In this document: positions 44,056-53,238 of the stretch, in pieces
Layout: every line of letters starts with the position of its first letter
Position numbering within the stretch: the stretch's first letter is position 1
Assembly: GCA_942492205.1 (NCBI GenBank)
Contig: CALODT010000002.1
Span: forward strand, 124,001 to 188,000
Source of the DNA: UBA1847 sp942492205
GTDB lineage: Bacteria; Pseudomonadota; Gammaproteobacteria; Steroidobacterales; Woeseiaceae
Direction: 5' to 3'
DNA length: 64,000 bases
Notes under the pieces: generated by a model
Told to the model about the DNA's origin: nothing
Seen by the model: only the letters and a program-made list of their open reading frames with translations
Database searches by the model: none
Program-made: the position numbers and the translations under genes

Positions 44056-45882
44056 CTAACGCGGGCAGCGATATGCCAGCTGCGTGGCTGGCGGGCGATG
44101 GATGCCCTGCGACTTCAGCGTCTTCCACAGCAACGGATAGTCGCGCGCCTCAAAAGACAGGTAGGTCAGATAGCCGGCCAGTATCGAGAGGGTCTCAGGC
44201 CTGTCGAGCGGCCGTAGCAGCTCGCGCGCTTCGTCGTCGTGCCCCAGGACCTTGAGGAATAGCCAGCGAGTGTTGCTGTCTTTATCAACGGTGGCGAATA
44301 GCGCATCTGCATCGTCGACACGACCTTCAGCGCACGCCTGGCGAATCCGCATCGTAATCGTGGCTTCGTCGTCGACGCTCTGCACGGCGTATGGCTCGAT
44401 CAACGTGGACGCCCGCTCCACCTGTCCGGCGGCGAGCAGGATGCGATGTCCCTGGTAAAGGATGACCGGCAAAGGCTGCGGCGCTCCCAGGGCCTGGTCG
44501 AGCATCGTGAGCGCATCCTGGATGCTCGCGTCGGCCATGTTCGAGATGAGGGCGGAGCCGGATTCGCCGGGGGCGGGCTCCAGTGCCCACCCGGTCAGAC
44601 CCGCCGCACGTGCCTGATCGTAGTCGCCGGTCATCACGTAGAGATGCTGTAACCACTCCCACCCCCAGCGATGATCGGGGCGCAGTGCCGTCATCCGCTG
44701 CGCCGCGGCAATCTGGTCGCGGATGCGCAACTCGGCGCCGGCCGCGCGCAGCTCGGCTTCTGCACGGCTGAAGTCGGAGCGTGCGTAGCGGACGCTCGCT
44801 TTGAGGGCGGCTTCGTAGTGCCGTCGGCGCTCGGCAAGCGGCGGTCCTTCATTCTGGTACGAGGTCAGCGTCGGATTCACCTGGCCCTCCCAGAGATCGG
44901 CAAGCATCAGGTGGGCGTCGCCGAAACCCGGGTCCAGCGACACCGCCTGCTCGAACACGGCAATGACATCGAATACCCGCGCGCCATCCATCTGGTTGGA
45001 CACGGCGTGATCCATGGCGAGGCCGCGCAGGTAGGTCTCCCAGGCCTCGACTGAACGCGTGCCGGCGGAAATCATGCGCGCGAGTTCCTCCGGGTCCATC
45101 GCGGTCTGCAGCGCGCCGGCAATCTCGAACGCGATATCTTCCTGGATGGCGATCGAGTCCCGGTTGCTGCCGTCGAAGGTGTCGGACCACAGGTGCTTGT
45201 CATCGGCAGCACGAATCAGCTGTGCCGTTACGCGCAGTCGATCGTCGGCGCGTCGCACCGAGCCTTCGAGTATGTGCGCCACGCCGAGCGACGCGGCGAT
45301 TGTCGGTACGTCCCTGGCGGTGTCACGAAAGGCAAAGGAAGACGTTCGCGACGCGACCTGCAGATCCGTCGTGCGGGCGAGCGAGTTCAGAATTTCCTCG
45401 GTCAGTCCGTCTGCAAACCAGGCCTGATCGCTGCCCGGACTGAAGTCCTCAAAGGGCAGTACGGCAATGGACTTGTCGTTCGCTGCAGCAAGCTGCGATT
45501 GAAGCGGGCCTTGCAGCTTGTCCCAGCCGAGCAGCAGCACCGCCACGGCCAGCGTGCCGATGATGATGGCGTTGAGCAGCCGCCCCGCACGCGGGTCCTT
45601 GCGCGCGTCGAGCGGGACTTCGTCGGCACGAATCAGGCCGTCGGGCGTGAGCTCGAACGCCCAGGCAAGAAACAACGCAACCGGCAAACCCAAAAGCAGC
45701 GCAACGATCAGCATCTGCATGACCCAGTCCGGCGCATTGAACGCGTCCGCCGCCAGGTCGGCAACCTGCGCGACCAGCCAACCGACCACCAGGTACGCGG
45801 CCGCTACCCGAAATACGTTGCGATGACGAAGCTCTCCGATGAAGCCGCGCAACCACGTTTCTCCTGCAGGAAAAGACGGCAT
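44056..45882 (-). CDS. Membrane-anchored TolB/FlgO-like and TPR protein
   Basis: 608 residues from ATG 45882 (a GTG four codons earlier is possible). Residues about 10-125 form a membrane module: GELRHRNVFRVAAAYLVVGW, then LGLPVALFLAWAFELTPDGL, then a third helix. Residues about 140-275 are a TolB/FlgO-like domain (SIAVLPFEDFSPGSDQAWFA, EILNSLARTTDLQVASRTSSF). The rest is helical with TPR-like repeats. Similar proteins often carry an adenylate-cyclase or LuxR domain, but none is present here. Role unknown, possibly a scaffold or sensor at the inner membrane. Confidence 0.85.
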   Translation of the reverse strand: MPSFPAGETWLRGFIGELRHRNVFRVAAAYLVVGWLVAQVADLAADAFNAPDWVMQMLIVALLLGLPVALFLAWAFELTPDGLIRADEVPLDARKDPRAGRLLNAIIIGTLAVAVLLLGWDKLQGPLQSQLAAANDKSIAVLPFEDFSPGSDQAWFADGLTEEILNSLARTTDLQVASRTSSFAFRDTARDVPTIAASLGVAHILEGSVRRADDRLRVTAQLIRAADDKHLWSDTFDGSNRDSIAIQEDIAFEIAGALQTAMDPEELARMISAGTRSVEAWETYLRGLAMDHAVSNQMDGARVFDVIAVFEQAVSLDPGFGDAHLMLADLWEGQVNPTLTSYQNEGPPLAERRRHYEAALKASVRYARSDFSRAEAELRAAGAELRIRDQIAAAQRMTALRPDHRWGWEWLQHLYVMTGDYDQARAAGLTGWALEPAPGESGSALISNMADASIQDALTMLDQALGAPQPLPVILYQGHRILLAAGQVERASTLIEPYAVQSVDDEATITMRIRQACAEGRVDDADALFATVDKDSNTRWLFLKVLGHDDEARELLRPLDRPETLSILAGYLTYLSFEARDYPLLWKTLKSQGIHRPPATQLAYRCPR

Positions 45883-45945
45883 AAACAATAGCACCGTTGT
45901 GACCGAATCGCGCGAAAGCGATGGCCAATCGGTTATCCTCTCTGC

Positions 45946-47553
45946 ATGAACAAGACGCTTCTGCTATTTCTGCTGCTGTGCTTCCTGGCGGTCGCCGGGT
46001 TGTTCGGTTGCTCCGATGAAACGGCCGACACCGGCATCGTCCTGCAGCGAGGTCTGCCGACAGAACCGGAGTCACTCGATCTGCACAAGGCGCGCAGCAC
46101 ACAGGCGCTCGAAGTCTTGCGCGATATCGGCGAAGGGCTGGTCGCTTTCTCGCCAACCGGCGAACTGGTAGCCGCGGCCGCGGAGCGCTGGGAAGTTTCC
46201 GGGGACGGTCTCACCTACACGTTTTATCTGCGGCCGGGTTTGCGCTGGTCGAATGGCGATGCCGTTGTTGCCGAACACTTCGTGTTTGCATTGCGCAGAC
46301 TTGTCGCGCCAGAAACGGGTGCGTTCTACGCAAACCTCCTCGATGCGCTGCTCAACGCACCTGAGATCGTGGCAGGGGATGTTGCGCCGGAGCTGCTGGG
46401 TGTGGCGGCGAAGGACGACCGGACCCTGACGCTCAAGCTTGCGCGCCCAACCCCGTATATCCTGAGCCTGTTCTCGCACCCGAGCACGTTTCCACTGAAC
46501 CCCGCTTCGCTCGACGAACACGGCGACCGGTTCTCGCGGCCCGGCAAGCTGCTTTCCAACGGTGCTTTCGTGCTGGATGCCTGGGTCCCGGGTTCGGTTA
46601 TCGCGCTGCGACAGAACGAGCACTATTGGGATAACGAGAATACCGCGCTGGATGGCGTGAATTATCACATCGTGGTGCAGGATGCGGCGGAGCTCAATCG
46701 CTATCGCGCCGGGGAGCTGCACATTACCAGCACGGTTCCGTCGGAGAGTTTCGCGGAACTGAAAGAGCAGTTCGGTACGGAGCTGCGCGTCGCGCCGTAC
46801 CTGGGCCTCTACTACTACGGGTTCAACCTGACGAAGCCGCCCTTCAAGGACAACCTGTCACTGCGCAAGGCGCTGTCGATGGCAATCGATCGAGAGGTGC
46901 TCGCAGAAAAGGTCGTTGGGCGCGGCGAAGCGCCGGCTTACAGCTGGGTTCCTCCGGGTGTTGATAACTACGAGCCCACGGTCTTCGGTTTCGCGGCGCT
47001 GACGCCCGAAGAACGCATCAAGGTCGCCCGGCGGCTGTACAAGGAAGCCGGTTACAGCGAGGAAAAGCCGCTGCGCTTTGAGGTCAGGTACAACACCTCG
47101 GACGCGCACCGGAAAGTCGCCGTCGCGATTCAGTCGATGTGGAAGGAAGCGCTGGGAGCCGAAGCGACACTGGTCAATGAAGAATACCAGGTGCTGCTGG
47201 CCAACATGCGCAACGCCGACGTGACGCAGGTGTTTCGCTCGGCGTGGATAGGCGACTACAACGACGCACATACGTTCCTGAGCGTGCTGCAGGCAGGCAG
47301 CGCGGCAAACATGCCCCGCTACGCCAACGAGGACTACGAGTCGCTGATGCAGCGCGCGGCCGAGCAGACCGATCTGTCACGACGCAAGCTTTATCTGGAA
47401 GAGGCCGAGCGCGTCATGCTGGCGGATCACCCGATCATTCCGCTGTACTTTTACGTCAGCAAGCACCTCATCAGCCCGAAGGTCCGGGGCTGGGGAGACA
47501 ATGTGCTTGATTATCATTACAGTCATCACCTGAGTCTCAGCGCGACCGACTAG
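45946..47553 (+). CDS. oppA: Oligopeptide ABC transporter substrate-binding lipoprotein
   Basis: 535 residues. Lipoprotein signal with lipobox LFGC. The family-5 solute-binding pattern is present: LPTEPESLDLHKA, GLTYTFYLRPGLRWSNGD, YLGLYYYGFNLTKPPFKD, LRKALSMAIDRE. It captures peptides in the periplasm for the permease encoded next. First gene of oppA-B-C-DF, divergent from the TPR gene. Confidence 0.95.
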   Translation: MNKTLLLFLLLCFLAVAGLFGCSDETADTGIVLQRGLPTEPESLDLHKARSTQALEVLRDIGEGLVAFSPTGELVAAAAERWEVSGDGLTYTFYLRPGLRWSNGDAVVAEHFVFALRRLVAPETGAFYANLLDALLNAPEIVAGDVAPELLGVAAKDDRTLTLKLARPTPYILSLFSHPSTFPLNPASLDEHGDRFSRPGKLLSNGAFVLDAWVPGSVIALRQNEHYWDNENTALDGVNYHIVVQDAAELNRYRAGELHITSTVPSESFAELKEQFGTELRVAPYLGLYYYGFNLTKPPFKDNLSLRKALSMAIDREVLAEKVVGRGEAPAYSWVPPGVDNYEPTVFGFAALTPEERIKVARRLYKEAGYSEEKPLRFEVRYNTSDAHRKVAVAIQSMWKEALGAEATLVNEEYQVLLANMRNADVTQVFRSAWIGDYNDAHTFLSVLQAGSAANMPRYANEDYESLMQRAAEQTDLSRRKLYLEEAERVMLADHPIIPLYFYVSKHLISPKVRGWGDNVLDYHYSHHLSLSATD

Positions 47554-47584
47554 CCCGGTTAGTGCGCACTTAGCGGAAGCCGAA

Positions 47585-48508
47585 TTGCTGCGATACACGT
47601 TGCTCCGAGTATTAGGGGCTGTACCGACATTGCTGTTGGTGATTGCCCTGACCTTCCTGATGGTGCATGCGGCGCCGGGCGGGCCGTTTGACGACGAGCG
47701 GGTGCTGCCGCCCGACGTCGAAAAAAATATCGAACGCGCCTACCATCTTGACGAGCCGCTGCCGAAGCAGTTCCTGCGCTACCTGTCCGGGCTGTTGCGA
47801 GGCGACCTCGGGCCGTCGTATCGCCTGCGCGACTTCACGGTCAGCGAACTGATCGGCGACGCTTTTCCGCTGTCGCTGCAACTCGGGGCGCTGGCTATGC
47901 TGGTGGCCATTGTGGTCGGCATCAGTGCAGGCACCGTCGCGGCGTTGCGCCAGGGCTCGTACATGGATCGCTGGATCATGGCGTTCTCCATGACCGGCAT
48001 CTCGATTCCGGTGTTTGTTGTCGCACCTGTGCTGGTGCTGCTGTTTGCAGTGAAACTGCAATGGCTGCCGGTCGGCTGGAGCAGCACGAACTCGGCCGCG
48101 AGACTGGTGCTTCCTGTGATTACGCTGGCATTGCCGCAGATCGCTTACCTGGCGCGGCTGACCCGCGCCAGCATGATCGAGGTGCTTGCGCGCGACTTTA
48201 TCCGCACGGCACGCGCGCAGGGCCTGGGTATGGCCACCGTTATTCGAGTGCACGCGCTGAAACCCGCACTGCTGCCGGTGCTCTCGTACATGGGTCCGGC
48301 GATTGCCGCGATCCTGACGGGCTCTATTGTGGTTGAAGAGGTATTTGGCATACCCGGGCTTGGGCAGTCTTTCGTGCGCGGTGCTCTGAACCGCGACTAC
48401 ACGCTCGTGCTCGGCATCGTGGTTTTCTATGCGTCGCTGATCGTTACGCTGAATCTTGTCGTCGACGTGCTGTACGGCATTATCGACCCGCGCGTTCGCT
48501 ACCGATGA
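47585..48508 (+). CDS. oppB: Oligopeptide ABC transporter permease OppB
   Basis: 307 residues, six membrane helices, and the N-terminal RYTLLRVLGAVPTLLLVIAL typical of OppB/DppB. The cytoplasmic coupling loop is RASMIEVLARDFIRTARAQG. It starts with TTG 47585 after GCGGAAG and ends overlapping oppC as ATGA. Confidence 0.95.
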   Translation: MLRYTLLRVLGAVPTLLLVIALTFLMVHAAPGGPFDDERVLPPDVEKNIERAYHLDEPLPKQFLRYLSGLLRGDLGPSYRLRDFTVSELIGDAFPLSLQLGALAMLVAIVVGISAGTVAALRQGSYMDRWIMAFSMTGISIPVFVVAPVLVLLFAVKLQWLPVGWSSTNSAARLVLPVITLALPQIAYLARLTRASMIEVLARDFIRTARAQGLGMATVIRVHALKPALLPVLSYMGPAIAAILTGSIVVEEVFGIPGLGQSFVRGALNRDYTLVLGIVVFYASLIVTLNLVVDVLYGIIDPRVRYR

Positions 48509-49326
48509 GCCTGCTGCAGAACAACACGATACGCATCAGCGCGGGCCTCCTGTCGCTCATCGCGCTGTTCGCACTGCTTGGTCCCTGGGTCAGCCCGAAC
48601 GACTACCTGGCGACCGAGTTCGATCTGCCGATGGCGTCACCGACGACAACAGCCGCACACTGGTTTGGAACGGACGAGCTTGGCAGGGACCTGTTCGTGC
48701 GCACGATGCTTGGCATTCGCATTACGCTGCTGGTCGCGATCGTCGCCAGCCTGGTCAGCCTTGTGATTGGCGTCACCTATGGTGCGGTGGCGGGCTTCGT
48801 TGGCGGCCGGGTCGATGCCGTCATGATGCGTTTTGTCGATACGCTCTATGCACTGCCTTTCATCTTTTTCGTGATCCTGCTGATGGTTGCGTTCGAGAGA
48901 AATTTCTTGCTGATCTTCGTTGCGATCGGCGCGGTCAACTGGCTTGACATGGCGCGCATTGTGCGCGGCCAGACCCTGAGCCTCAGGGAAAGAGAGTTCG
49001 TGCAGGCGGCGCGGCTGACGGGCGTCAGCACTGTCGGCATTATCTTTCGTCACATCGCACCCAACCTGATCGGTATCGTCGTCGTTTACGTGACACTTAC
49101 GATCCCGCAGGCGATCCTGGTCGAATCGTTCCTGAGCTTCCTCGGCCTCGGCGTTCAGGAGCCGCAGACGTCGCTCGGTGCGCTGGTGAACGGTGGCGTC
49201 AAGCAGATGGAGGGCGCACCCTGGGCGCTGTTGATACCTGCCGGGCTGCTTGCGGCAATCCTGCTGTGCTTCAATTTTCTTGGCGATGGCCTGCGCGACT
49301 ACTTCGATGCGAGGCACGGCCAATGA
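48505..49326 (+). CDS. oppC: Oligopeptide ABC transporter permease OppC
   Basis: 273 residues, shorter at the N-terminus than many OppC proteins. The signature HWFGTDELGRDLFVRTMLGI is present and the coupling loop is GQTLSLREREFVQAARLTG. SFLSFLGLGVQEPQTSLGAL marks the C-terminal part. It pairs with OppB to form the pore. Both ends overlap neighbours as ATGA, so oppB, oppC and oppDF are tightly coupled. Confidence 0.95.
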   Translation: MSLLQNNTIRISAGLLSLIALFALLGPWVSPNDYLATEFDLPMASPTTTAAHWFGTDELGRDLFVRTMLGIRITLLVAIVASLVSLVIGVTYGAVAGFVGGRVDAVMMRFVDTLYALPFIFFVILLMVAFERNFLLIFVAIGAVNWLDMARIVRGQTLSLREREFVQAARLTGVSTVGIIFRHIAPNLIGIVVVYVTLTIPQAILVESFLSFLGLGVQEPQTSLGALVNGGVKQMEGAPWALLIPAGLLAAILLCFNFLGDGLRDYFDARHGQ

Positions 49327-51077
49327 GCCTGCTGGACGTCAGTGGGCTAACCGTTTCGTACGGCGAGTCGACCGTCGTTGACGACGTCAGTTTCAAGGTC
49401 TCGCGCGGTGAGTCCGTCGGCCTCGTCGGCGAGTCCGGGTCCGGCAAGTCGCAAACCGCGCTCGCGCTGCTTGGCCTCTTGCCGGCACAGGCAACGGTAA
49501 CCGGGGGCGCGCAGTTCGATGGCCAGGAGCTCGTCGGTGCGGACGAGGGCGCTCTCGATACGATTCGTGCGCGGCGCATCGGCATGGTCTTCCAGGACCC
49601 GATGCAGGCGCTGAACCCGTACCTTCGAATCGGCCGCCAGCTACGTGAAATCCTGGTGCGCCACAAGCTCGTTGCGAGTTCGGACATCGACGCGCGCATC
49701 ATCGACATGCTGAGGCGCGTCGGCCTTTCCGATGCGGAGCGGCAGTTTCGCGCCTACCCGCACGAATTGTCCGGCGGCATGCGGCAGCGCGTCATGCTGG
49801 CCTCCGCGCTGATCGCCGAGCCGGACCTGCTCATTGCAGACGAGCCGACGACGGCGCTCGATGTCACGGTACAGGCGCAGATACTCGAGCTGCTCGAGGA
49901 GATTCGCGACGACACGGCGCTGTTGCTGATTACGCACGACCTCGGCGTGGTTGCCGGATACTGTGAGCGAATGCTGGTTCTGCAGGCGGGCAAGCTCGTC
50001 GATAGCGGAGCCACGACGTCACTGTTTTCCTCGCCCGGCCACGAGCACACGCGCTTGCTGCTGGACGCCGCGCCGCGCATCGATACAGCGGACATACCGC
50101 CGCCAGCGACAGGCGCATCCATTCTGGGTGTCGAAGGCGTCGCCGTGAGCTACATGGCGTTCGGGCGGGAGCGGCTGCAGGCGGTACGTGATGTAAGCCT
50201 GTCGCTGCGCTGCGGGGAGACGATAGCCATTGTTGGTGAGTCCGGCTCGGGGAAGACGAGCTTCATTCGCGCGCTTCTGGGCCTGATACCCATGGATGCC
50301 GGTCGCGCGGTGTATGCGGGGGTACCGCTGGCCGGCCCGGTCGAACAGCGCGCCAAATCTCAACGACGGGATCTGCAGCTGGTGTTCCAGGACCCGGTGG
50401 GCGCGCTGAATCCGCAAATGCGTGTGCGGTCGATCATCGAAGAGCCGCTGCTGGTGCATGAACCGCAGATGACGGCCGGCCAGAGAGCGGCACGAAGCAT
50501 CGAGACGCTGGAGCAGGTCGGCCTTGACGACCGTTACCTGCGCCGCTTTCCACACGAGCTTTCCGGCGGCCAGGCGCAGCGCGTCGCGATCGCGCGTGCG
50601 CTGGTGCTGGCGCCGAAGGTGTTGATCTGTGATGAGGCCGTCGCCGCGCTTGATGGCTCAGTGAGGGCGCGCGTGCTGGCGCGTCTCAGGAAAATCCAGG
50701 AAGAGACCGGACTGTCGATGCTGTTCATCTCTCATGACCTGGCGGTGGTGCGCTCGGTCAGTCACCGGGTGCTCGTCATGTACATGGGCAGGCTGGTCGA
50801 ACTCGCTGACAACGCCGCGTTGTTCCGGCGGCCCAGGCACCCCTATACACGGGCGCTCATCGACGCGGTTCCTGTACCGAATCCGATTGCGGCCACGACA
50901 AAGGCGCCGCTGCAGGGCGAGGTCCCGTCGCTGCTCAATCCGCCGTCAGGCTGTGTGTTTCATCCGCGCTGCAAACACGCCACCGACATCTGCATTACGC
51001 GGATGCCCGTAGCGCGGGACGTGGAAGCAACGCGCGTCGCATGTCATCACGCCGAACAGATCGACCTCGGCTTTTAA
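49323..51077 (+). CDS. oppDF: Fused oligopeptide ABC ATPase (OppD-OppF)
   Basis: 584 residues from ATG 49323. Two complete nucleotide-binding domains lie in one chain. The first has GESGSGKSQTAL, LSGGMRQRVMLASAL and LLIADEPTTALD. The second, from about residue 270, has GESGSGKTSFIRAL, LSGGQAQRVAIARAL and VLICDEAVAALD. In the second Walker B the usual Pro-Thr/Val-Ser is Ala-Val. Each ends with an OppD/F-type C-terminal extension, the last with the Cys-rich FHPRCKHATDIC. The stop shares TTAA with the convergent DUF945 gene. Confidence 0.95.
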   Translation: MSLLDVSGLTVSYGESTVVDDVSFKVSRGESVGLVGESGSGKSQTALALLGLLPAQATVTGGAQFDGQELVGADEGALDTIRARRIGMVFQDPMQALNPYLRIGRQLREILVRHKLVASSDIDARIIDMLRRVGLSDAERQFRAYPHELSGGMRQRVMLASALIAEPDLLIADEPTTALDVTVQAQILELLEEIRDDTALLLITHDLGVVAGYCERMLVLQAGKLVDSGATTSLFSSPGHEHTRLLLDAAPRIDTADIPPPATGASILGVEGVAVSYMAFGRERLQAVRDVSLSLRCGETIAIVGESGSGKTSFIRALLGLIPMDAGRAVYAGVPLAGPVEQRAKSQRRDLQLVFQDPVGALNPQMRVRSIIEEPLLVHEPQMTAGQRAARSIETLEQVGLDDRYLRRFPHELSGGQAQRVAIARALVLAPKVLICDEAVAALDGSVRARVLARLRKIQEETGLSMLFISHDLAVVRSVSHRVLVMYMGRLVELADNAALFRRPRHPYTRALIDAVPVPNPIAATTKAPLQGEVPSLLNPPSGCVFHPRCKHATDICITRMPVARDVEATRVACHHAEQIDLGF

Positions 51078-52384
51078 AAGGCGCCCATCGGTATCGGGAT
51101 CGGCGCGCCGTTGATCGTCAACAGCCCTTTCTCGAGCCTGGCGTCCATCTCGTAGACATCGCCGCTCTTCACGAGCATACCCATGCCAATCATGGCCCCC
51201 GCCTGCGGATTCACGGCCGCCGCCATGTCGACGAGGGCTTCCGGGACAGACAGCCTGGCGGCGCCCTCGGTGCTCAGCAGCAGCGAGGTCCACTCGAAGG
51301 CGTCCGGGTCCTTTTCAGCGACCTTGAGGTTCATGGTCATGGCGACCGTGCCGATCGGCAAAGCGACGTCGAGCTGGTCAAATCGCATCTCCAGTCCGCT
51401 GGCGAGCAGGCGCTTCAGGTCGCCCTCTACTGACGGGAACGTCTGCATGGGATCGGGGTTCGGCTCCAGGGCCTTCATTGTCCGGGTGAGGCCGCCCAGC
51501 GCCTCGGCGTCTGCGCCAACGAGGCTGATGTCGCCGCTGAACGTCACGTCACCGAACTGCGGCAGGCCGCCGAACTCCATTTTCATCGTGGTACGGCCGC
51601 CGACCCTGTCGCCATCGAGTAGCGTCTCGCCATCCACGCTAATCGCCCTGATGACGAGGGCCTGTATACCGTTGTTGGAAACGGACAGGTCCTCGAGGCC
51701 CATCGTCATGTCACCAACGGAGAAGCCGTATTTTGTCGGCGACTGATTACCGGAGAAGGTCAGCGCCCCGATGCCCATGGCTTCCGACCGGTCGCTGAAT
51801 TCTATGCCCCGGATGTTGCCGGCGAATTGGATCTCGCCGCTAGCCGGGTTTGTCGTCAAGTCGACGCTGCTGGTTCCCCACGCCGCCTTCCTGTGGCCAT
51901 CGCTGCGTGAGCCCGGCTCCACCTGGTAGCTCGACTCGATCTGGCCGCCCAGGCTCGCCCTGGAGTAGATCTTTCCCGGAATTTCGATGATCTCGCCGTT
52001 GCCGAGTTCGACGCTCAGGGTAGAGACCGCACTTCCAAGGCCCGGCGCCAGGGAGCCGTTCTCGCGAGACAGCGATGACACTGGGATCAGGCCGTGATCC
52101 AGGTGGGTGTCGATGACCAGCACCGGCAACGGTTCGCCCGGCTCGCCGAGCTCCACCAGAAGGGCGGCGATATTGCCGCCTTTCGCTTCGATGCGATGCT
52201 GACCTTCCGACGAAAACCAGCCCCGATCGAAGCTGTTCGACGTAACGACGACATCGCCCTGCTGGGCGGCGGCCCAGTTAACGTTTTCGTCAACGCTCTT
52301 TTCGGCCAGGCCGCCCAGGATTCCGGGAGAGACGATGATCACGAGGGCCAGGATGATCAGTACCGCAACGACACTCTTTTTCAC
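51074..52384 (-). CDS. DUF945 family protein (YdgA-like)
   Basis: 436 residues with an N-terminal anchor (VVAVLIILALVIIVSPGILG) and the family start VVVTSNSFDRGWFSSEGQHR. A long beta-rich domain fills the rest and ends GLLTINGAPIPIPMGAF. YdgA relatives are inner-membrane or periplasmic proteins of unknown biochemical role, with a fold suggestive of lipid-transfer AsmA-like proteins (inference). Its stop codon overlaps that of oppDF. Confidence 0.88.
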   Translation of the reverse strand: MKKSVVAVLIILALVIIVSPGILGGLAEKSVDENVNWAAAQQGDVVVTSNSFDRGWFSSEGQHRIEAKGGNIAALLVELGEPGEPLPVLVIDTHLDHGLIPVSSLSRENGSLAPGLGSAVSTLSVELGNGEIIEIPGKIYSRASLGGQIESSYQVEPGSRSDGHRKAAWGTSSVDLTTNPASGEIQFAGNIRGIEFSDRSEAMGIGALTFSGNQSPTKYGFSVGDMTMGLEDLSVSNNGIQALVIRAISVDGETLLDGDRVGGRTTMKMEFGGLPQFGDVTFSGDISLVGADAEALGGLTRTMKALEPNPDPMQTFPSVEGDLKRLLASGLEMRFDQLDVALPIGTVAMTMNLKVAEKDPDAFEWTSLLLSTEGAARLSVPEALVDMAAAVNPQAGAMIGMGMLVKSGDVYEMDARLEKGLLTINGAPIPIPMGAF

Positions 52385-52591
52385 AATAATTACCTGTTGA
52401 AATCACGAATTCGGCCCGATCCTAGCACGCTCCGCCGGCCGGGCCCGGACACAGGAGCGAATCCCGGGAACCGTTTTTATTCGGGCCCCTTATGGAAATC
52501 CCTCCTGAGTGCCACTACCATAGCGACCTCACCAATGACCGGCGCCCCTGAGGGGTGCGTTCTTTCGATAACTAATCAAGTGATTGCGAAC

Positions 52592-53194
52592 ATGAAGATC
52601 GTAGCCAGCGCGGCGTCCCTGATCCTAGCAACCCTGTTTTTCGGCCAGGCCGCTTGTGCGGAAGGTGATCCGGAGGCCGGCAAGCAGCTCGGCTACACCT
52701 GCCTCGGCTGTCACGGCATCGAAGGCTATCGCAATGCGTACCCGTCCTTCCGCGTGCCGAAGCTCGGTGGCCAGAAGGCGGGCTACCTTGTCATCGCGCT
52801 CAAGGGTTACCGTAGCGGCGAGCGCCCGCATCCGACGATGCAGGCGCAGGCATCCAGCCTGACCGACCAGCAGATTGAGGATGTCTCCGCCTATCTCGCG
52901 ACGCTTGGCAACGAAACCGTCGCGGCCGGCGGTTCGCAAGCACAACCGATCCAGGCCGCTGCCGCCTGCGTCGCCTGCCACGGGCAGAACGGCATCAGCA
53001 TCAATGCGCAGTGGCCGACGCTCGCCGGTCAGCACGAGAGCTATCTCGAACATTCGCTGAGAGAATATAAGAGCGGTGCCCGCAGCAACGCGATCATGGG
53101 CGCGCAGGCCGCACTGATTGACGAAAAGGACATTCCCCTGCTCGCCCGTTATTTCGCCGGCCTGGACGGCCTCGAAACGACCAAGAAAGAGTAA
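52592..53194 (+). CDS. Diheme cytochrome c4-like protein
   Basis: 200 residues from ATG 52592. Signal peptide (ASLILATLFFGQAACA), then two cytochrome c domains. Haem motifs are CLGCH and CVACH, and likely axial Met ligands sit in HPTMQAQ and NAIMGAQA. The duplicated form is typical of cytochrome c4, a periplasmic electron carrier to terminal oxidases. The frame is open far upstream, but no signal exists there. A small hairpin (GCGCCCCTGAGGGGTGC, 52541-52558) lies in the leader. Confidence 0.9.
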   Translation: MKIVASAASLILATLFFGQAACAEGDPEAGKQLGYTCLGCHGIEGYRNAYPSFRVPKLGGQKAGYLVIALKGYRSGERPHPTMQAQASSLTDQQIEDVSAYLATLGNETVAAGGSQAQPIQAAAACVACHGQNGISINAQWPTLAGQHESYLEHSLREYKSGARSNAIMGAQAALIDEKDIPLLARYFAGLDGLETTKKE

Positions 53195-53238
53195 GCCCTG
53201 CGTCGCCGGCGCAAGGTCCTCTCCACATCGCCAGGGTC

